Assembly: GCF_009604375.1 (NCBI RefSeq)
Contig: NZ_WEGH01000002.1
Span: 1,016,073 to 1,080,072 of the forward strand
Direction: 5' to 3'
From: Actinomadura macrotermitis
GTDB lineage: Bacteria; Actinomycetota; Actinomycetes; Streptosporangiales; Streptosporangiaceae
Length of the DNA: 64,000 bases
Shown here piece by piece: positions 29,489-37,961 of the stretch (positions are counted from its first letter, which is position 1; every line of letters begins with the position of its first letter). Under the pieces are notes generated by a model. That model was not told the DNA's origin, made no database searches, and saw only the letters and a program-made list of their open reading frames with translations. A program made the translations under genes and the position numbers.

Positions 29489-29929
29489 CTAGGCGGACCG
29501 TGCGGGCGCCGGGCAGGGTATCTCGGTGAGCGCCAGAGCAGCCTCCTCACGGACACCCGGGTCGGGATGGTCCAGGAAGGGCCGGACCAGCGGGCAGGCC
29601 CGGGGATCATGGGTCGCGCTGAGGATGTAGAGGACGTATCCCAGCAGTACCGGCTCGATGCCTGCGCGGCCGGTCGCCAGAGGCGCCACGACCTCCAGCG
29701 GGAACTCGTACCGGCCGAACGCCTCGGTGATCGCGTGCAGGGCCGACTCGCGGGCCAGGAAGTCCTGCTCACCGAGCGCGGACTCCACCAGCCGGGCCAC
29801 CGCCGCCGTAGCGGCGGCGAAGCCGAGCCCGCCCCCGCGCAGCAGGTCACCGATCTCGGCCGCGGCGACGTCCCGCCGCCGGGGGTCGGGGTCGCCCAAC
29901 CGCGCCAGCGACTCGTCCAGAGGCTCCAT
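29489..29929 (-). CDS. HEAT-like repeat protein
   Basis: A 146-residue protein from ATG at 29929, with GGGAGGG ahead of the start; the ATG at 29947 adds six residues. It is alpha-helical with repeated D-P-x-x-R motifs (LARLGDPDPRRRDVAAAEI and FLDHPDPGVREEAALALTEI), which read as HEAT-type helical hairpins at both ends. Proteins of this size usually act as binding scaffolds. Function is unknown. It runs convergent to parB. Confidence 0.65.
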   Translation of the reverse strand: MEPLDESLARLGDPDPRRRDVAAAEIGDLLRGGGLGFAAATAAVARLVESALGEQDFLARESALHAITEAFGRYEFPLEVVAPLATGRAGIEPVLLGYVLYILSATHDPRACPLVRPFLDHPDPGVREEAALALTEIPCPAPARSA

Positions 29930-29943
29930 GCCCGCCCTCCCAT

Positions 29944-30126
29944 TCACAGGGAGGATTCTCCCCCTGGCAGGCCACCGCGATGATGGACGGTGGAACTGCC
30001 CGCGCTACGGATACCCGTGGCCCGCTCTGGCCGGTCCATGGACGACCGGTGACCATCACCGCTCGACTTCTCCACGGCCATCCAGTGCGACTGGAGCACG
30101 TAGTCCCCGACCAGACGCGCAAGCAT
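29944..30126 (-). pseudogene. DUF3307-like membrane protein remnant
   Basis: From ATG at 30126 the product opens MLARLVGDYVLQSHWMA, then VEKSSGD, the usual N-terminus of DUF3307-type membrane proteins. The expected hydrophobic helices that follow are absent; the sequence turns into Ser/Arg/Gly-rich text and stops after 60 residues. It is probably a frameshifted or deleted copy. It overlaps the start of the HEAT-like gene by no coding bases of consequence. Confidence 0.4.
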
Positions 30127-30176
30127 CGCCTCGGCCGCGACATCACACCAACACCGACCGGCCGGCGCAGCGAAGC

Positions 30177-30446
30177 TCAGGTGGCTTCGCCGGTCCTGAT
30201 CGGCCGGAGTTCCAGGCAGGTCGGGCACAGCCTGAAGCCTTCAGGAAGCGGTGCACCCCACGGTTCGTGGTAGCTGCACGGGAGCGGCGGACCGCCGCAC
30301 ACCGGCAGATCGGAGCCCTCAGGGACCGCATGCGCCACACAGATCCCAGTCCCGACGGATCGCAGGTTCGCGTAGCCAGGCGGTAGATCCGGGTCCTTGG
30401 GCACGAAGCGAAAATCGCAGCCCCACCACAGCTCAAATCCCACCAA
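30177..30446 (-). CDS. Cysteine/histidine-rich hypothetical protein
   Basis: An 89-residue reading frame with a plausible zinc-ribbon pattern: GICVAHAVPEGSDLPVCGGPPLPCSYHE, then GFRLCPTCLELRP. Five cysteines and spaced histidines resemble small actinomycete metal-binding proteins of unknown role. The N-terminal 20 residues (FELWWGCDFRFVPKDP) look less natural, so the true start is unsure. It lies upstream of the DUF3307 remnant on the same strand. Confidence 0.4.
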   Translation of the reverse strand: MVGFELWWGCDFRFVPKDPDLPPGYANLRSVGTGICVAHAVPEGSDLPVCGGPPLPCSYHEPWGAPLPEGFRLCPTCLELRPIRTGEAT

Positions 30447-30807
30447 GCGACCCTATTCCAGCGGAGTTGAGCAGATGCGCTACCGCCTGTGTTCCGGCAG
30501 GGATCCGGCCCCTCAGCTCGTAGCGGAGCCAGAGCGCGCCATTCGAACTCCGGCATCAGGGTCCAGGACCTGTCGGCTCTCGGGACCGGAGTTCCCCAGA
30601 AGGACTCCACAACCTCGCCCAGTCGCGCCGTGGCGACACCCTACGGAGCCGATGCGGTTCAGCGGGGCCTTCCGTACTTCCCAAGCCATCAGAAGCCCCT
30701 ACACGCCCAAGGAGGTCATCCCCACGACCAGCCTGCTGCCAATCCGCCGCCCGCAGGCGATCGGTGAGACGCCCCACGCGTGCGAGGAGCCGCTCTACGG
30801 CTTTCCC
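30447..30807. other. Gene-free stretch
   Basis: No coding or RNA gene can be supported in these 361 bases. A minus-strand string around 30455-30495 (CGGTAGCGCATCTGCTCAAC) resembles a tRNA D arm and anticodon side, but there is no matching acceptor stem or T arm, so it is at most a fragment. Confidence 0.4.
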
Positions 30808-31287
30808 TCAGTTCGCTGAGCGCAGGCGGTCCAGTTCGTTCCCGATCTCCTTGCGCAGGGGGTCGTGCTGCGGGCCGAGAGCGTACTGCTCGTCGGACCA
30901 TCTGCTGCGGGGATAGAGCCACACTGGCCTGCCCACCAGGTCGGGCGGCTCCCATTCGAACCGGGGCCAGACGTGCGCATGCAAGAAATGGTCGGTGTTG
31001 CCGAGGATCTCCAGATTGACCCGGCGGAAAGCCGCGTCCAAGCGCCGGGACGCCCGCTCGACCGCCTCTCCAAGGAGGTCCATGTCGGACAGGAACGCCA
31101 TCCGCCTGCTCCGAGGGAGATCCGACAGTCTCTCCACCTTGGGGTCGTCCGCCAGCAGCACCGAGTAACCGGGCAGGAACTGCACATCGCCGATCACCGC
31201 GAAGCCTGCGTCCAGATGCCTGAGCACGGTGGGGTTCTCACCACGCAGCGCACTTCCGATCCGGTCCAGCCGCCAGTCGCCGGTCAT
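30808..31287 (-). CDS. HIT-like nucleotide-binding protein
   Basis: A 159-residue protein from ATG at 31287 (MTGDWRLDRIGSALRGENP). It carries LPGYSVLLADDPKVERLSDLP, the usual HIT-superfamily beta strand, and HFLHAHVWPRFEWEP, a histidine-triad-like HxHxxP motif near residue 105. Family members hydrolyse or transfer nucleotidyl groups (for example diadenosine tetraphosphate hydrolase-like), but the third histidine of the strict HIT triad is not clear. Substrate unknown. Its ORF could extend to 31350, but that leader is not conserved-looking. Confidence 0.75.
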   Translation of the reverse strand: MTGDWRLDRIGSALRGENPTVLRHLDAGFAVIGDVQFLPGYSVLLADDPKVERLSDLPRSRRMAFLSDMDLLGEAVERASRRLDAAFRRVNLEILGNTDHFLHAHVWPRFEWEPPDLVGRPVWLYPRSRWSDEQYALGPQHDPLRKEIGNELDRLRSAN

Positions 31288-31484
31288 GGCCTCGAACCTA
31301 CCTGGACACGGTCGCCCGCTCCCGGACGGCTGGCCGGGAAACAGCGGCAAAGCCTTTTCGGCGGCATAGGCGCCATACCGTCCCCAGCGTGGAAAAACAA
31401 GATCCGATAGGCCAATGGATGACCGGAACGGCCAATATTGGTCGCAAATCCCTGTGCCGGTGGCGGCGGTACTATCTTGCGCCC

Positions 31485-32552
31485 ATGATCAAAGACCACA
31501 GGGGCCGACGGGCCGGGCGGCGCCTCCTCGCGTTGTGGGCGGCGTTCGCCGTCGCGCTGACGCTGCCGGTGGCCGCATCGGCGAGCACGCCCGGGGTGTC
31601 GATCCCCAAGGACGAATCCCCGCATAACACCGCGCGTGAGTGGTGGTACTACACCGGCCACCTCGACGGGGTGGACTCGCGCGGCAAGCGCCGTTCCTAC
31701 GGCTTCGAGCAGGTCTTCTTCCGCAACCGCATCCAGTACCCGACCCTGGAGGGCTACGCGGCCAACCTCGCCGTCACCGACCTCACCGGCGACGGCTTCA
31801 AGTGGGAGACGCGGACGGCCGGCCAGCCCGACAACCTGCCGGCGGGCGGCGGCTACGACATCGCCGTCCAGGACTGGAACATGGCCGGCAAGAGCGGCCA
31901 GTACCGGCTCGGCGGCGGCTTCCAGGACGGGTCCTACAAGCTCGCCCTCAACCTGGAGCAGCGGACGCCGCCCGCCCTGCACGGCGAGTACAAGGACGTG
32001 AAGGGCCTGATCGACTACGCGCAGTGGGGCGAGTCGTTCTACTACTCCTACACCAACCTCAAGACGACCGGGACGATCTGGGACCACGGCGAGCCCATCA
32101 AGGTCACCGGTACCTCCTGGTTCGACCACCAGTACGGCGACTTCACGCGGGGCTACGGGAGCTGGGACTGGTTCAGCGTCCAGCTCACGAACGGCACCCA
32201 GTACATGGTCTACCTGATCAAGGACCGGACGGGCGTCGTGCGCCGGACCGGAACGCTCGTCCGCAAGGACGGCTCGACGGTGAACCTCCCGGCGAAGTCG
32301 CTGTACGCCGAGGCGCTCGGCACGTGGAAGAGCCCGGTGACGGGACTCAGCTACTCCAGCGGCTGGAAGGTGCACGTCCCCGGCGGATGCCTCACCATCA
32401 AGCCGCGCCGCCTCGACCAGGAGGTCGCCTGGGAGGACGCTCCCGGCGGCGGCTACTGGGAGGGCGACTCGTCCGTCACCGGCACCATCGACGGCGACTC
32501 CGTCACCGGCCGGAGCTACGTGGAGATCACCACCCCGGACGACACCTTCTGA
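31485..32552 (+). CDS. Secreted lipocalin-like/CrtC-AttH domain protein
   Basis: A 355-residue protein from ATG at 31485. Residues 1-34 are a Sec signal peptide: arginine-rich N-region, LLALWAAFAVALTLPVAA, and an ASA cleavage site. The mature part starts TPGVSIPKDES and has AREWWYYTGHLDG, the AttH/CrtC motif (the W-W-Y-x-x-G-x-L pattern seen in hydroxyneurosporene synthase-like and AttH proteins). TSWFDHQYGDFTRGYGSWDWFSVQL is the second typical block. Two lipocalin-like barrels are expected. The extracytoplasmic role is unknown. Confidence 0.85.
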   Translation: MIKDHRGRRAGRRLLALWAAFAVALTLPVAASASTPGVSIPKDESPHNTAREWWYYTGHLDGVDSRGKRRSYGFEQVFFRNRIQYPTLEGYAANLAVTDLTGDGFKWETRTAGQPDNLPAGGGYDIAVQDWNMAGKSGQYRLGGGFQDGSYKLALNLEQRTPPALHGEYKDVKGLIDYAQWGESFYYSYTNLKTTGTIWDHGEPIKVTGTSWFDHQYGDFTRGYGSWDWFSVQLTNGTQYMVYLIKDRTGVVRRTGTLVRKDGSTVNLPAKSLYAEALGTWKSPVTGLSYSSGWKVHVPGGCLTIKPRRLDQEVAWEDAPGGGYWEGDSSVTGTIDGDSVTGRSYVEITTPDDTF

Positions 32553-32600
32553 TTCACGGGCGATACCGGAGGAAACGCCCTCCGATATCGCCCGTGAATC
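32551..32600 (+). terminator. Long hairpin after the secreted CrtC-like gene
   Basis: GATTCACGGGCGATA pairs with TATCGCCCGTGAATC, extended by CCGGAGG/CCTCCG with a mismatch, around AAACGC. It begins at the stop codon (TGA) of the gene, so it is a terminator that overlaps the coding end. Confidence 0.7.
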
Positions 32601-32635
32601 CGCTGCACGCCCACAGCGCCTCCCCTGGCCCTCCC

Positions 32636-32649
32636 GTTTCACGGGAAAC
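32636..32649 (+). promoter_or_regulatory. parS: parS-like site 1
   Basis: GTTTCACGGGAAAC, one base off the canonical GTTTCACGTGAAAC. Flanked by CCC and CG. It is 3.2 kb past parB and 36 bases beyond the CrtC-like terminator. Confidence 0.65.
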
Positions 32650-32766
32650 CGAACGCCGATGACCACTCATCACCGGCCGGGCCACCGGGAGGCGCTGCGG
32701 CATTCCCGGCGAAAACAGTCGCCCGCTGCGCGCCTTCACCCACTCGCCCAACTAGAGGAGCCCCAT

Positions 32767-32780
32767 GTTTCCCGTGAAAC
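32767..32780 (-). promoter_or_regulatory. parS: parS-like site 2
   Basis: GTTTCCCGTGAAAC on the plus strand, the complement of the GTTTCACGGGAAAC form. The preceding CAT bases are shared with site 4. It faces site 1 across about 130 bases. Confidence 0.65.
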
Positions 32781-33238
32781 GTAGAGCGACTCAGGCCCAG
32801 CGAGGCCATATGAAGCACAGCAGGCCCTTCGAGTGAGGTGCCGCTGCCCTCCCTGGCCTCCTGGCGAGCCCGCCCGTCGCAGCCGGCTACCAGGATTCTT
32901 CTGCGGCGGAGGCTGAGGCGCCTCCCTGTTCCCCACAGCCATAACAGCCGCCATCGTGACTAGGCGCGGGCATCGTTGAAGGCCTGCCGGACGTCTCGGA
33001 TTGCCTTGACCGCAGACTTAGGTGAGCGCCGTGGTCATGGTGCCGCCTTCGTGATCAGGTGCGAGCATCGTTGCACCACCGGATGGGTTGGCTTACCTGG
33101 CCACAGCCTCAGATGGGCGCCACCATCTGTCCACTTGTCTCGGGAGACGTCGACCGCTGGGCCTCCCCTGGTACGCAGCCGAACTCGCGTCCACCCACAG
33201 GGCATATGACCACGGAGCCTCCCCCTTGCCTCCATCCT

Positions 33239-33252
33239 GTTTCACGGGAAAC
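33239..33252 (+). promoter_or_regulatory. parS: parS-like site 3
   Basis: GTTTCACGGGAAAC, plus orientation, with a TG..CA extension. It faces site 4 across about 100 bases, repeating the site 1/site 2 arrangement. Confidence 0.65.
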
Positions 33253-33352
33253 CAACCCTGGCACTCAGTCGCCAGCTACAGCACTCGGCATGCCTCCTGA
33301 AACCAGCCATGGATGCACACCCCAGCCACCTGCACAGCAAGAAGGAAGCCAT

Positions 33353-33366
33353 GTTTCCCGTGAAAC
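33353..33366 (-). promoter_or_regulatory. parS: parS-like site 4
   Basis: GTTTCCCGTGAAAC, preceded by CCAT and followed by A, so the 16-mer is TGTTTCCCGTGAAACA. Minus orientation relative to site 3. Confidence 0.65.
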
Positions 33367-33515
33367 ACGCACCTCACGGTGCTTGGACCGTTGACTCTCT
33401 GGCGTCGCAACCTCCTCACGGACGACTCATTCGGGCGGGCCGCGCTGCGGAAGCAGGAGTAGTGGGATGAGGCCTGGGCGTGGAATGCCCGCTAGGTGAC
33501 CGATCGGCGACGCGT

Positions 33516-33529
33516 GTTTCCCGTGAAAC
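33516..33529 (-). promoter_or_regulatory. parS: parS-like site 5
   Basis: GTTTCCCGTGAAAC with the same TG..CA extension as site 4, 163 bases further right. Confidence 0.65.
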
Positions 33530-34006
33530 ATGCGCATGGGGAGGTCTGGAGCGTTGGCTTCCTGCTGGCACGGCGCCCTCGTGGACGTCTCGCACGGGAC
33601 GGGTCGTACTGCTGATGTAGGTCTGCCGGGGGACCTGGTCTTTTGTAGAGCGATCGCGCAGCGGACTTTCGTTTCGGATGCTGCGGGCGAGGCTCGCCTG
33701 GCCGCCCTGCCGGTGCTGGCGCATGAGCCGCAGAAGTGGGCGGTGCGCAGCGCCGCCCGACTGAGAACGACGCAGAGGCGGTTGCTGCGGATGGGGCAGG
33801 CACTCGCTGGCGTTCTCTCGAAGAGAAGTGCAGCGCGTCAGAGCGTTCCTAAGGTCTGTCCGGTGGAACTTCGGTGGTGCCTCTGGACTGCCGGGTCGGC
33901 GGTTGCATCTGTCGGGCGTGGCCATTTCGTCTGACGGTGGATGGGATCCGAGGGTGGCCCAGTGCGTTGCCGGGCCCGTCGCGCAGAAGTCGCTGGTTCG
34001 TTCTTC

Positions 34007-34030
34007 CGTAGCCGTAGCCGTAGCCGTAGC
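34007..34030. repeat. (CGTAGC)4 hexanucleotide repeat
   Basis: Four perfect tandem copies of CGTAGC. It lies in the gene-poor parS region and may vary in copy number between strains. Confidence 0.8.
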
Positions 34031-34184
34031 GAGTAAGCGGGCTGGCGGCCCGGTGATGCTGGGCGTCCGGGTTCACGGTTGACGCGGTCAGCACCCCCCT
34101 GGGGCCCACTGGACGGTCTGAAGGCGCCCAACGCGTGCCAGGAGGCTTGGTGAACTGCTCGCGGAACGCGGAGCTCCGGGGCCG

Positions 34185-34337
34185 GTGAAGGGGAGGAAGG
34201 CAGCCGGGGCGGCGGCAACCGGCCCGGTACGTGGCCGGCCCACTTACGCCCTCACACCGGAGGATGTGGAGATCTGGCGTGAGGAAGCCGAGCAGATCCA
34301 GGCAGTGCTTCGTGGAAGAGCGCCGGCCGGGCAGTAG
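34185..34337 (+). CDS. Short unknown ORF (50 residues)
   Basis: From GTG at 34185 the frame reads MKGRKAAGAAATGPVRGRP followed by TYALTPEDVEIWREEAEQIQ and a basic end, stopping at 34335. The amino-acid balance (TPEDVEIWREEAEQIQAVL, an amphipathic helix) is protein-like, unlike the surrounding sequence. The frame is open back to 34122 without a start codon, so it may be the C-terminal remnant of a longer, decayed gene. Family unknown. Confidence 0.35.
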   Translation: MKGRKAAGAAATGPVRGRPTYALTPEDVEIWREEAEQIQAVLRGRAPAGQ

Positions 34338-34465
34338 GGGCGGCATTGGCCTGGTATGCACGGGCGCGAATTCGATCTGCAGGCTCAGGAAGAACGTTGG
34401 CTGCCACATTTCCCGAGCCGAGAGGGCAGTGGTGGTGCTCCTCTGCGGCTTTGGCCGGGGTGGGC

Positions 34466-35248
34466 TCAGTCGGCGAGCACGCCGGTCACGTCGCTGATGC
34501 TGGTGAGTTCGGGGAACTGGACGAGCCACCAGTTGGCGCCGGCCTCCCGGTAGGGGGCCGGGTCCTCGTCAGGGGCGCCGCCCACCGCCACCGCGAAGTC
34601 CTGGAGATCCCCGCGCTGCTGTTCGATCTGGTCGAGCATCTGGCGCAGGCCGTCCGGGGTGGTTTCCGGGCAGAGGCCGTCGAAGCGGGCGGCCCGTCGC
34701 AGGGGAGCGGGCTTGACCGACTGCGCAGCGACCCAGATCGGTATGCGCGGACGCTGTACCGGGCGCGGCAGGAACCGAAGTCCGTCGACGCGGTAGTGGC
34801 GGCCCCGGTGGGTGACCGGCTCACCGGACCACATGCGGCAGACGACGTCCAGGCCTTCGTCGAGCATCTCGGCCCGCGTGCGCGCGTCGTCGACTTCACC
34901 CAGTTTGGAGAGTTCGCCGCCGTTGTCCGCGCCGAGCCCGACGCCGAGGACGAGGCGCCCCGCGCTGAGCCGGTCGATGGCGACCGCCTGCCGGGCCACG
35001 TCCTGGGGCCGGCGGCGGGACAGCGGGGTGATCCGGGTGCCGATCGTGATCCGTTCCGTGCGCATGGCGATGGCCGCCAGGGCGATCCACGCATCGCAGA
35101 CGGGGAGGTCGGGCTGGTTCGGGCGTACGACGTGGTCCCAGAGGAACACGCCGTCGAACCCGGCAGCCTCCGCCCGGGCTGAGAGATCGGCGAGCACGGC
35201 GGGGTCGGCCAGCTCGCCGAAGGGCGGAAGGTACAACGCATGGCGCAC
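34466..35248 (-). CDS. LLM-class flavin-dependent oxidoreductase
   Basis: A 260-residue luciferase-like monooxygenase-family protein. GTG at 35248 (product MRHALYLPPFGELADP) fits the family's usual start at beta strand 1; the frame is open to 35365. TIM-barrel landmarks: AEAAGFDGVFLWDHV, DAWIALAAIAMRTERITIGTRITPL, and GRLVLGVGLGADNGGELSKLG. These enzymes use FMN or F420. The closest relatives are F420-dependent enzymes of unknown substrate. It is flanked by the parS-like region on one side and the repeat array on the other. Confidence 0.88.
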   Translation of the reverse strand: MRHALYLPPFGELADPAVLADLSARAEAAGFDGVFLWDHVVRPNQPDLPVCDAWIALAAIAMRTERITIGTRITPLSRRRPQDVARQAVAIDRLSAGRLVLGVGLGADNGGELSKLGEVDDARTRAEMLDEGLDVVCRMWSGEPVTHRGRHYRVDGLRFLPRPVQRPRIPIWVAAQSVKPAPLRRAARFDGLCPETTPDGLRQMLDQIEQQRGDLQDFAVAVGGAPDEDPAPYREAGANWWLVQFPELTSISDVTGVLAD

Positions 35249-35499
35249 CCGGCCGATCCGAACACGTGCCGGCACAGGGATGCCCGGCGACACTCCGGTC
35301 TTGGCCCAAAGGTCGCACGAGAGGGACCGTGCGGTGGCTTGATGGGCAGGACGGCGCAGAAGCATGTGGAGCCCGCGCGGCGTGCCCTACACGTTTGCGG
35401 CCCGCCGAGCGCCGATCCTCTGCACGAGCCATGACCTGACACGCGACGGAAGCCGAGCGGTGGAGAGCATCGCAGCCCACCCTGACTGGGTGTGTGCGG

Positions 35500-36830
35500 T
35501 CGACGTATCTCAAGGCGGCTCCTGGGAAGAGCGGCAGGGATCCGCACGTGCCGATGCCGGATGGGCGTAGCGGCAGCCGGGTGTTGGTGCGGCATGGATG
35601 TGGCTCGTCCGCTAGCCGGTGTGCGGTAACGCGCCCCGTACCGGGATGCCTGGGGAAAGTGGCAGGGATCCGCACGCGCCGCGACTTCAGCGCGCAGCGG
35701 ATGCTGGATGGGCGTAGCGGTAGCCGGGTGCTAGTGCGGTACGGATGTAGCTCGCCCGCTAGTCCGGTGCGCGGCAACGCGCCCGCCCCGTACCGGATTC
35801 CTGGAGAGGGCGGCAGGGATCCGCACGTGCCGAGACCTGAGCGCGCAGCAGATGCTGGATGGGCGTAGCGGCAGCCGGGTGTTGGTGCGGCATGGATGTG
35901 GCTCGTCCGCTAGCCGGTGTGCGGTAATGCGCCCCGTATCGGGATTCCTGGAGAGGGCGGCAGGGATCCGCACGTGCCGCGAGCTGAGCGCGCAGCGGAT
36001 GCTGCCTGGGTGTAGGGCAGCCGGGTGCTGGTAGCCGGTGTGCGGTTGACGCGTCTCACGCGCGGCGTACCGAGTTCTTGGGGAGAGCGGCAGGAATCGC
36101 GGATGCCGATGCCGCATGAGCGTAACGGTGGTCAGGCGCTGGTGCGGTACGGGTGTAGTCCGTCGCTAGGGGGGTTTGCGGTTGGTGGCGGCTCACGAGC
36201 GGCGCACTGGAGCTCTTGGAGAAAACAGCAAGCATCGTGTGCTGCACCTTGCATGGCGTTGAGGTCGGGGTGAGGTGCGCGGCAGGTGCCGCCGCCTGGG
36301 CGCAGGGGCAGCCAAGCGTGGGGAGCGGCGTGGATACAGTCCGTCCGCTGGGGTCGGGTGTGCGCGGCTGTCGCGGCTCAAGTGCGGCGCACTGGGGCTC
36401 TGGGAGAGCAGCAGCGACCGTGTGTGCCGCGCTTGTCGTCGGCGCTTGGATTGAGTGCGCTGTAGGTGCCGCACGGACGTAGGGGCGGGCGGGTGCTGCT
36501 GGCCGGTACGGGCGTAGCTCGCCCCCTCCCAGCTGAGTGTGCGGTTGAAGCGCCATACGCGGGCGCACCAGGCTCCGGTGCAGAGCGACAGGCACCGCGC
36601 GTGCCATGTCTTGAGCACACCGATGCCGCCCAGGGGCAGCAGGCAGCCAGGTGAAGTGGCGGCGCGGATGCACCCCGTTCGCTGGCCGGGGGCGCGGTTG
36701 GGGAGAACGGCAGGAACCGTTTGCCATGCATGGCGCTGGCGGTGGTGCTGGGTGCGCGGCAGATACCACGTGGGTGCAAGCGAGGCGGCTCGCATGCGGT
36801 GCGCCGGAGGCTGAGAAGTGCATCAGGTGG
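35500..36830. repeat. Degenerate tandem array of about 130-170 base units
   Basis: At least nine diverged copies of one unit. The recurring anchor GGCAGGGATCCGCAC (or close variants) occurs near 35533, 35661, 35812, 35959 and 36089, and weaker forms near 36226, 36400, 36585 and 36709. Each copy also has GGGCGTAGCGGCAGCCGGGTG-like and CGTCCGCTAGCCGGTGTGCGG-like segments. Copies 1-4 are nearly identical over 70-100 bases, later copies decay. Reading frames across it are repeats of Arg/His/Pro-rich text with no protein-like features, so it is taken as non-coding. Confidence 0.75.
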
Positions 36831-36945
36831 CTGCGCCTGCCACACGTTAGGTGGTGTGGCTGCGCTCAAATTCTGGAAGTGGCCCCAGGCGATGCTGCGC
36901 GGCGGCCCGAGTCATGCTGCTCGTTCGCCGGGCCGCTGGCGGGAT

Positions 36946-36959
36946 GTTTCACGGGAAAC
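36946..36959 (+). promoter_or_regulatory. parS: parS-like site 6
   Basis: GTTTCACGGGAAAC, overlapping the stop codon end of the ligase gene (the reverse strand reads ...TTC CCG TGA). It is 7.5 kb from parB and beyond the repeat array. Confidence 0.6.
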
Positions 36960-37890
36960 GGCGGAGCAGGAGGTCGTGGCAGACCGTGCCGAGGTCGAGG
37001 CCCGCGGCCTTCACCGCGCGGGGCAGCAGGCTCGTCTCGGTCATCCCCGGGGCGACGTTGACCTCCAGGAAGTGGACCTCGCCGTCGGCGTCGACGATGA
37101 GGTCGGTGCGGGACAGGTCGCGCAGGCCGAGCGCGCGGTGCGCGGTGACGGCGGCCTCGGTGGCGCGGGCGGCGGCCGCGGGGGACAGCCGGGCCGGGGT
37201 GACGAACTCGGTGTCCCCCGCGTCGTAGCGGGCCGTGTAGTCGTACCGGCTGTCCGGCGCGACGATCTCGACGGCGGGCAGGGCGTGCGGCCCGTCGGCC
37301 AGCTCGATGACGCTGACCGCGACCTCGGTGCCCTCGACGTGGCGTTCGATGAGGGCCGCGTCGCCGTAGGCGAAGCAGCCGACCATGGCGGCCGGCAGGT
37401 CCTGGGCGCGCCGGACGACGGAGGTGCCGAGCGCCGAACCGCCCCGGGTGGGCTTGACGAACAGCGGGAGGCCGAGGACGCCGATCACGCGGTCCAGGAC
37501 GGCGCCCGCGCCGAGGTCGTGGAAGACCTCCTTCGGCAGCGCGATGGAGTCGGGCGTGCAGAGGCCCGCGCGGCGGACGACGGTCTTGGCGGCCGGCTTG
37601 TCCCAGGCGATGCGGCAGGCGTCCGGGCGGGCGCCGACGTAGGGGAGGCCCAGCAGCTCCAGGACGCCGCGGACCGAGCCGTCCTCCCCCGTCGCGCCGT
37701 GCAGGACGGGGAAGACCACGTCCGGAGGGTCGTTCGTCAGCCGGTCCAGGAGGGAGGCGTCGGTGTCGTACAGCACCACCGGGATGTCCAGCGCCCGCAG
37801 GGCAGCGGTGACGCGCCGCCCGGACCGCAGCGACACCTCCCGCTCGAACGACATACCCCCGGCGAGGACGACGACGTGCCCGAGTTCCAA
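36949..37890 (-). CDS. D-alanine-D-alanine ligase-like ATP-grasp protein
   Basis: A 313-residue ATP-grasp ligase. TTG at 37890 (product MELGHVVVLAGGMSFEREVSLRSG) has AAAGG seven bases ahead. It has the N-terminal G-G-x-S-x-E-R-E-V-S motif, the ATP-binding FVKPTRGGSALGTS loop, and the metal site HFLEVNVAPGMTETS. Full-length ligases of this class make D-Ala-D-Ala or related dipeptides. Whether this copy is the main Ddl or a paralogue cannot be told. A hairpin lies 28 bases upstream of its start. Confidence 0.88.
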   Translation of the reverse strand: MELGHVVVLAGGMSFEREVSLRSGRRVTAALRALDIPVVLYDTDASLLDRLTNDPPDVVFPVLHGATGEDGSVRGVLELLGLPYVGARPDACRIAWDKPAAKTVVRRAGLCTPDSIALPKEVFHDLGAGAVLDRVIGVLGLPLFVKPTRGGSALGTSVVRRAQDLPAAMVGCFAYGDAALIERHVEGTEVAVSVIELADGPHALPAVEIVAPDSRYDYTARYDAGDTEFVTPARLSPAAAARATEAAVTAHRALGLRDLSRTDLIVDADGEVHFLEVNVAPGMTETSLLPRAVKAAGLDLGTVCHDLLLRRFP

Positions 37891-37918
37891 GACGTGCCTT
37901 TCACAGGAGACGAAAGAA

Positions 37919-37947
37919 CGCCGGTCCCCCGCGTCGGGGGACCGGCG
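37919..37947 (-). terminator. Hairpin between aminotransferase and ligase genes
   Basis: CGCCGGTCCCCC pairs with GGGGGACCGGCG around GCGTC. It lies 14 bases past the aminotransferase stop. Confidence 0.75.
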
Positions 37948-37961
37948 TCGTCGGAGATGCC

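Larger units (their letters stand above)
32601..34184. other. Gene-poor stretch with five parS-like sites
   Basis: No gene is well supported here. The region holds five copies of GTTTCACGGGAAAC or its complement (listed separately). A similar segment of about 35 bases occurs twice (32943-32977 and 33041-33075; both contain a 'GCCGCC(A/T)TCGTGA...GCATCGTTG' pattern). Longer open frames such as 33530-33934 (plus) have Arg/Ser-biased composition and no recognisable family, so I leave them out. Confidence 0.5.

Noticed and set aside
30445..30500. tRNA-like string on the minus strand (CGGTAGCGCATCTGCTCAAC)
   Set aside because: It looks like a D arm plus anticodon side, but no paired acceptor stem or proper T arm follows, so no tRNA gene can be supported.
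33115..33130. GTCTCGGGAGAC palindrome resembling parS
   Set aside because: Differs at several core positions from GTTTCACGGGAAAC, so it is not counted as a site.
33530..33934. 134-residue plus-strand ORF in the gene-poor region
   Set aside because: Amino-acid composition and lack of any motif fit a chance GC-rich frame near the parS-like sites.
35731..36117. Repetitive Arg/His/Pro-rich ORFs across the tandem array
   Set aside because: All repeats give different frames and no conserved start; they read as translations of a non-coding repeat.
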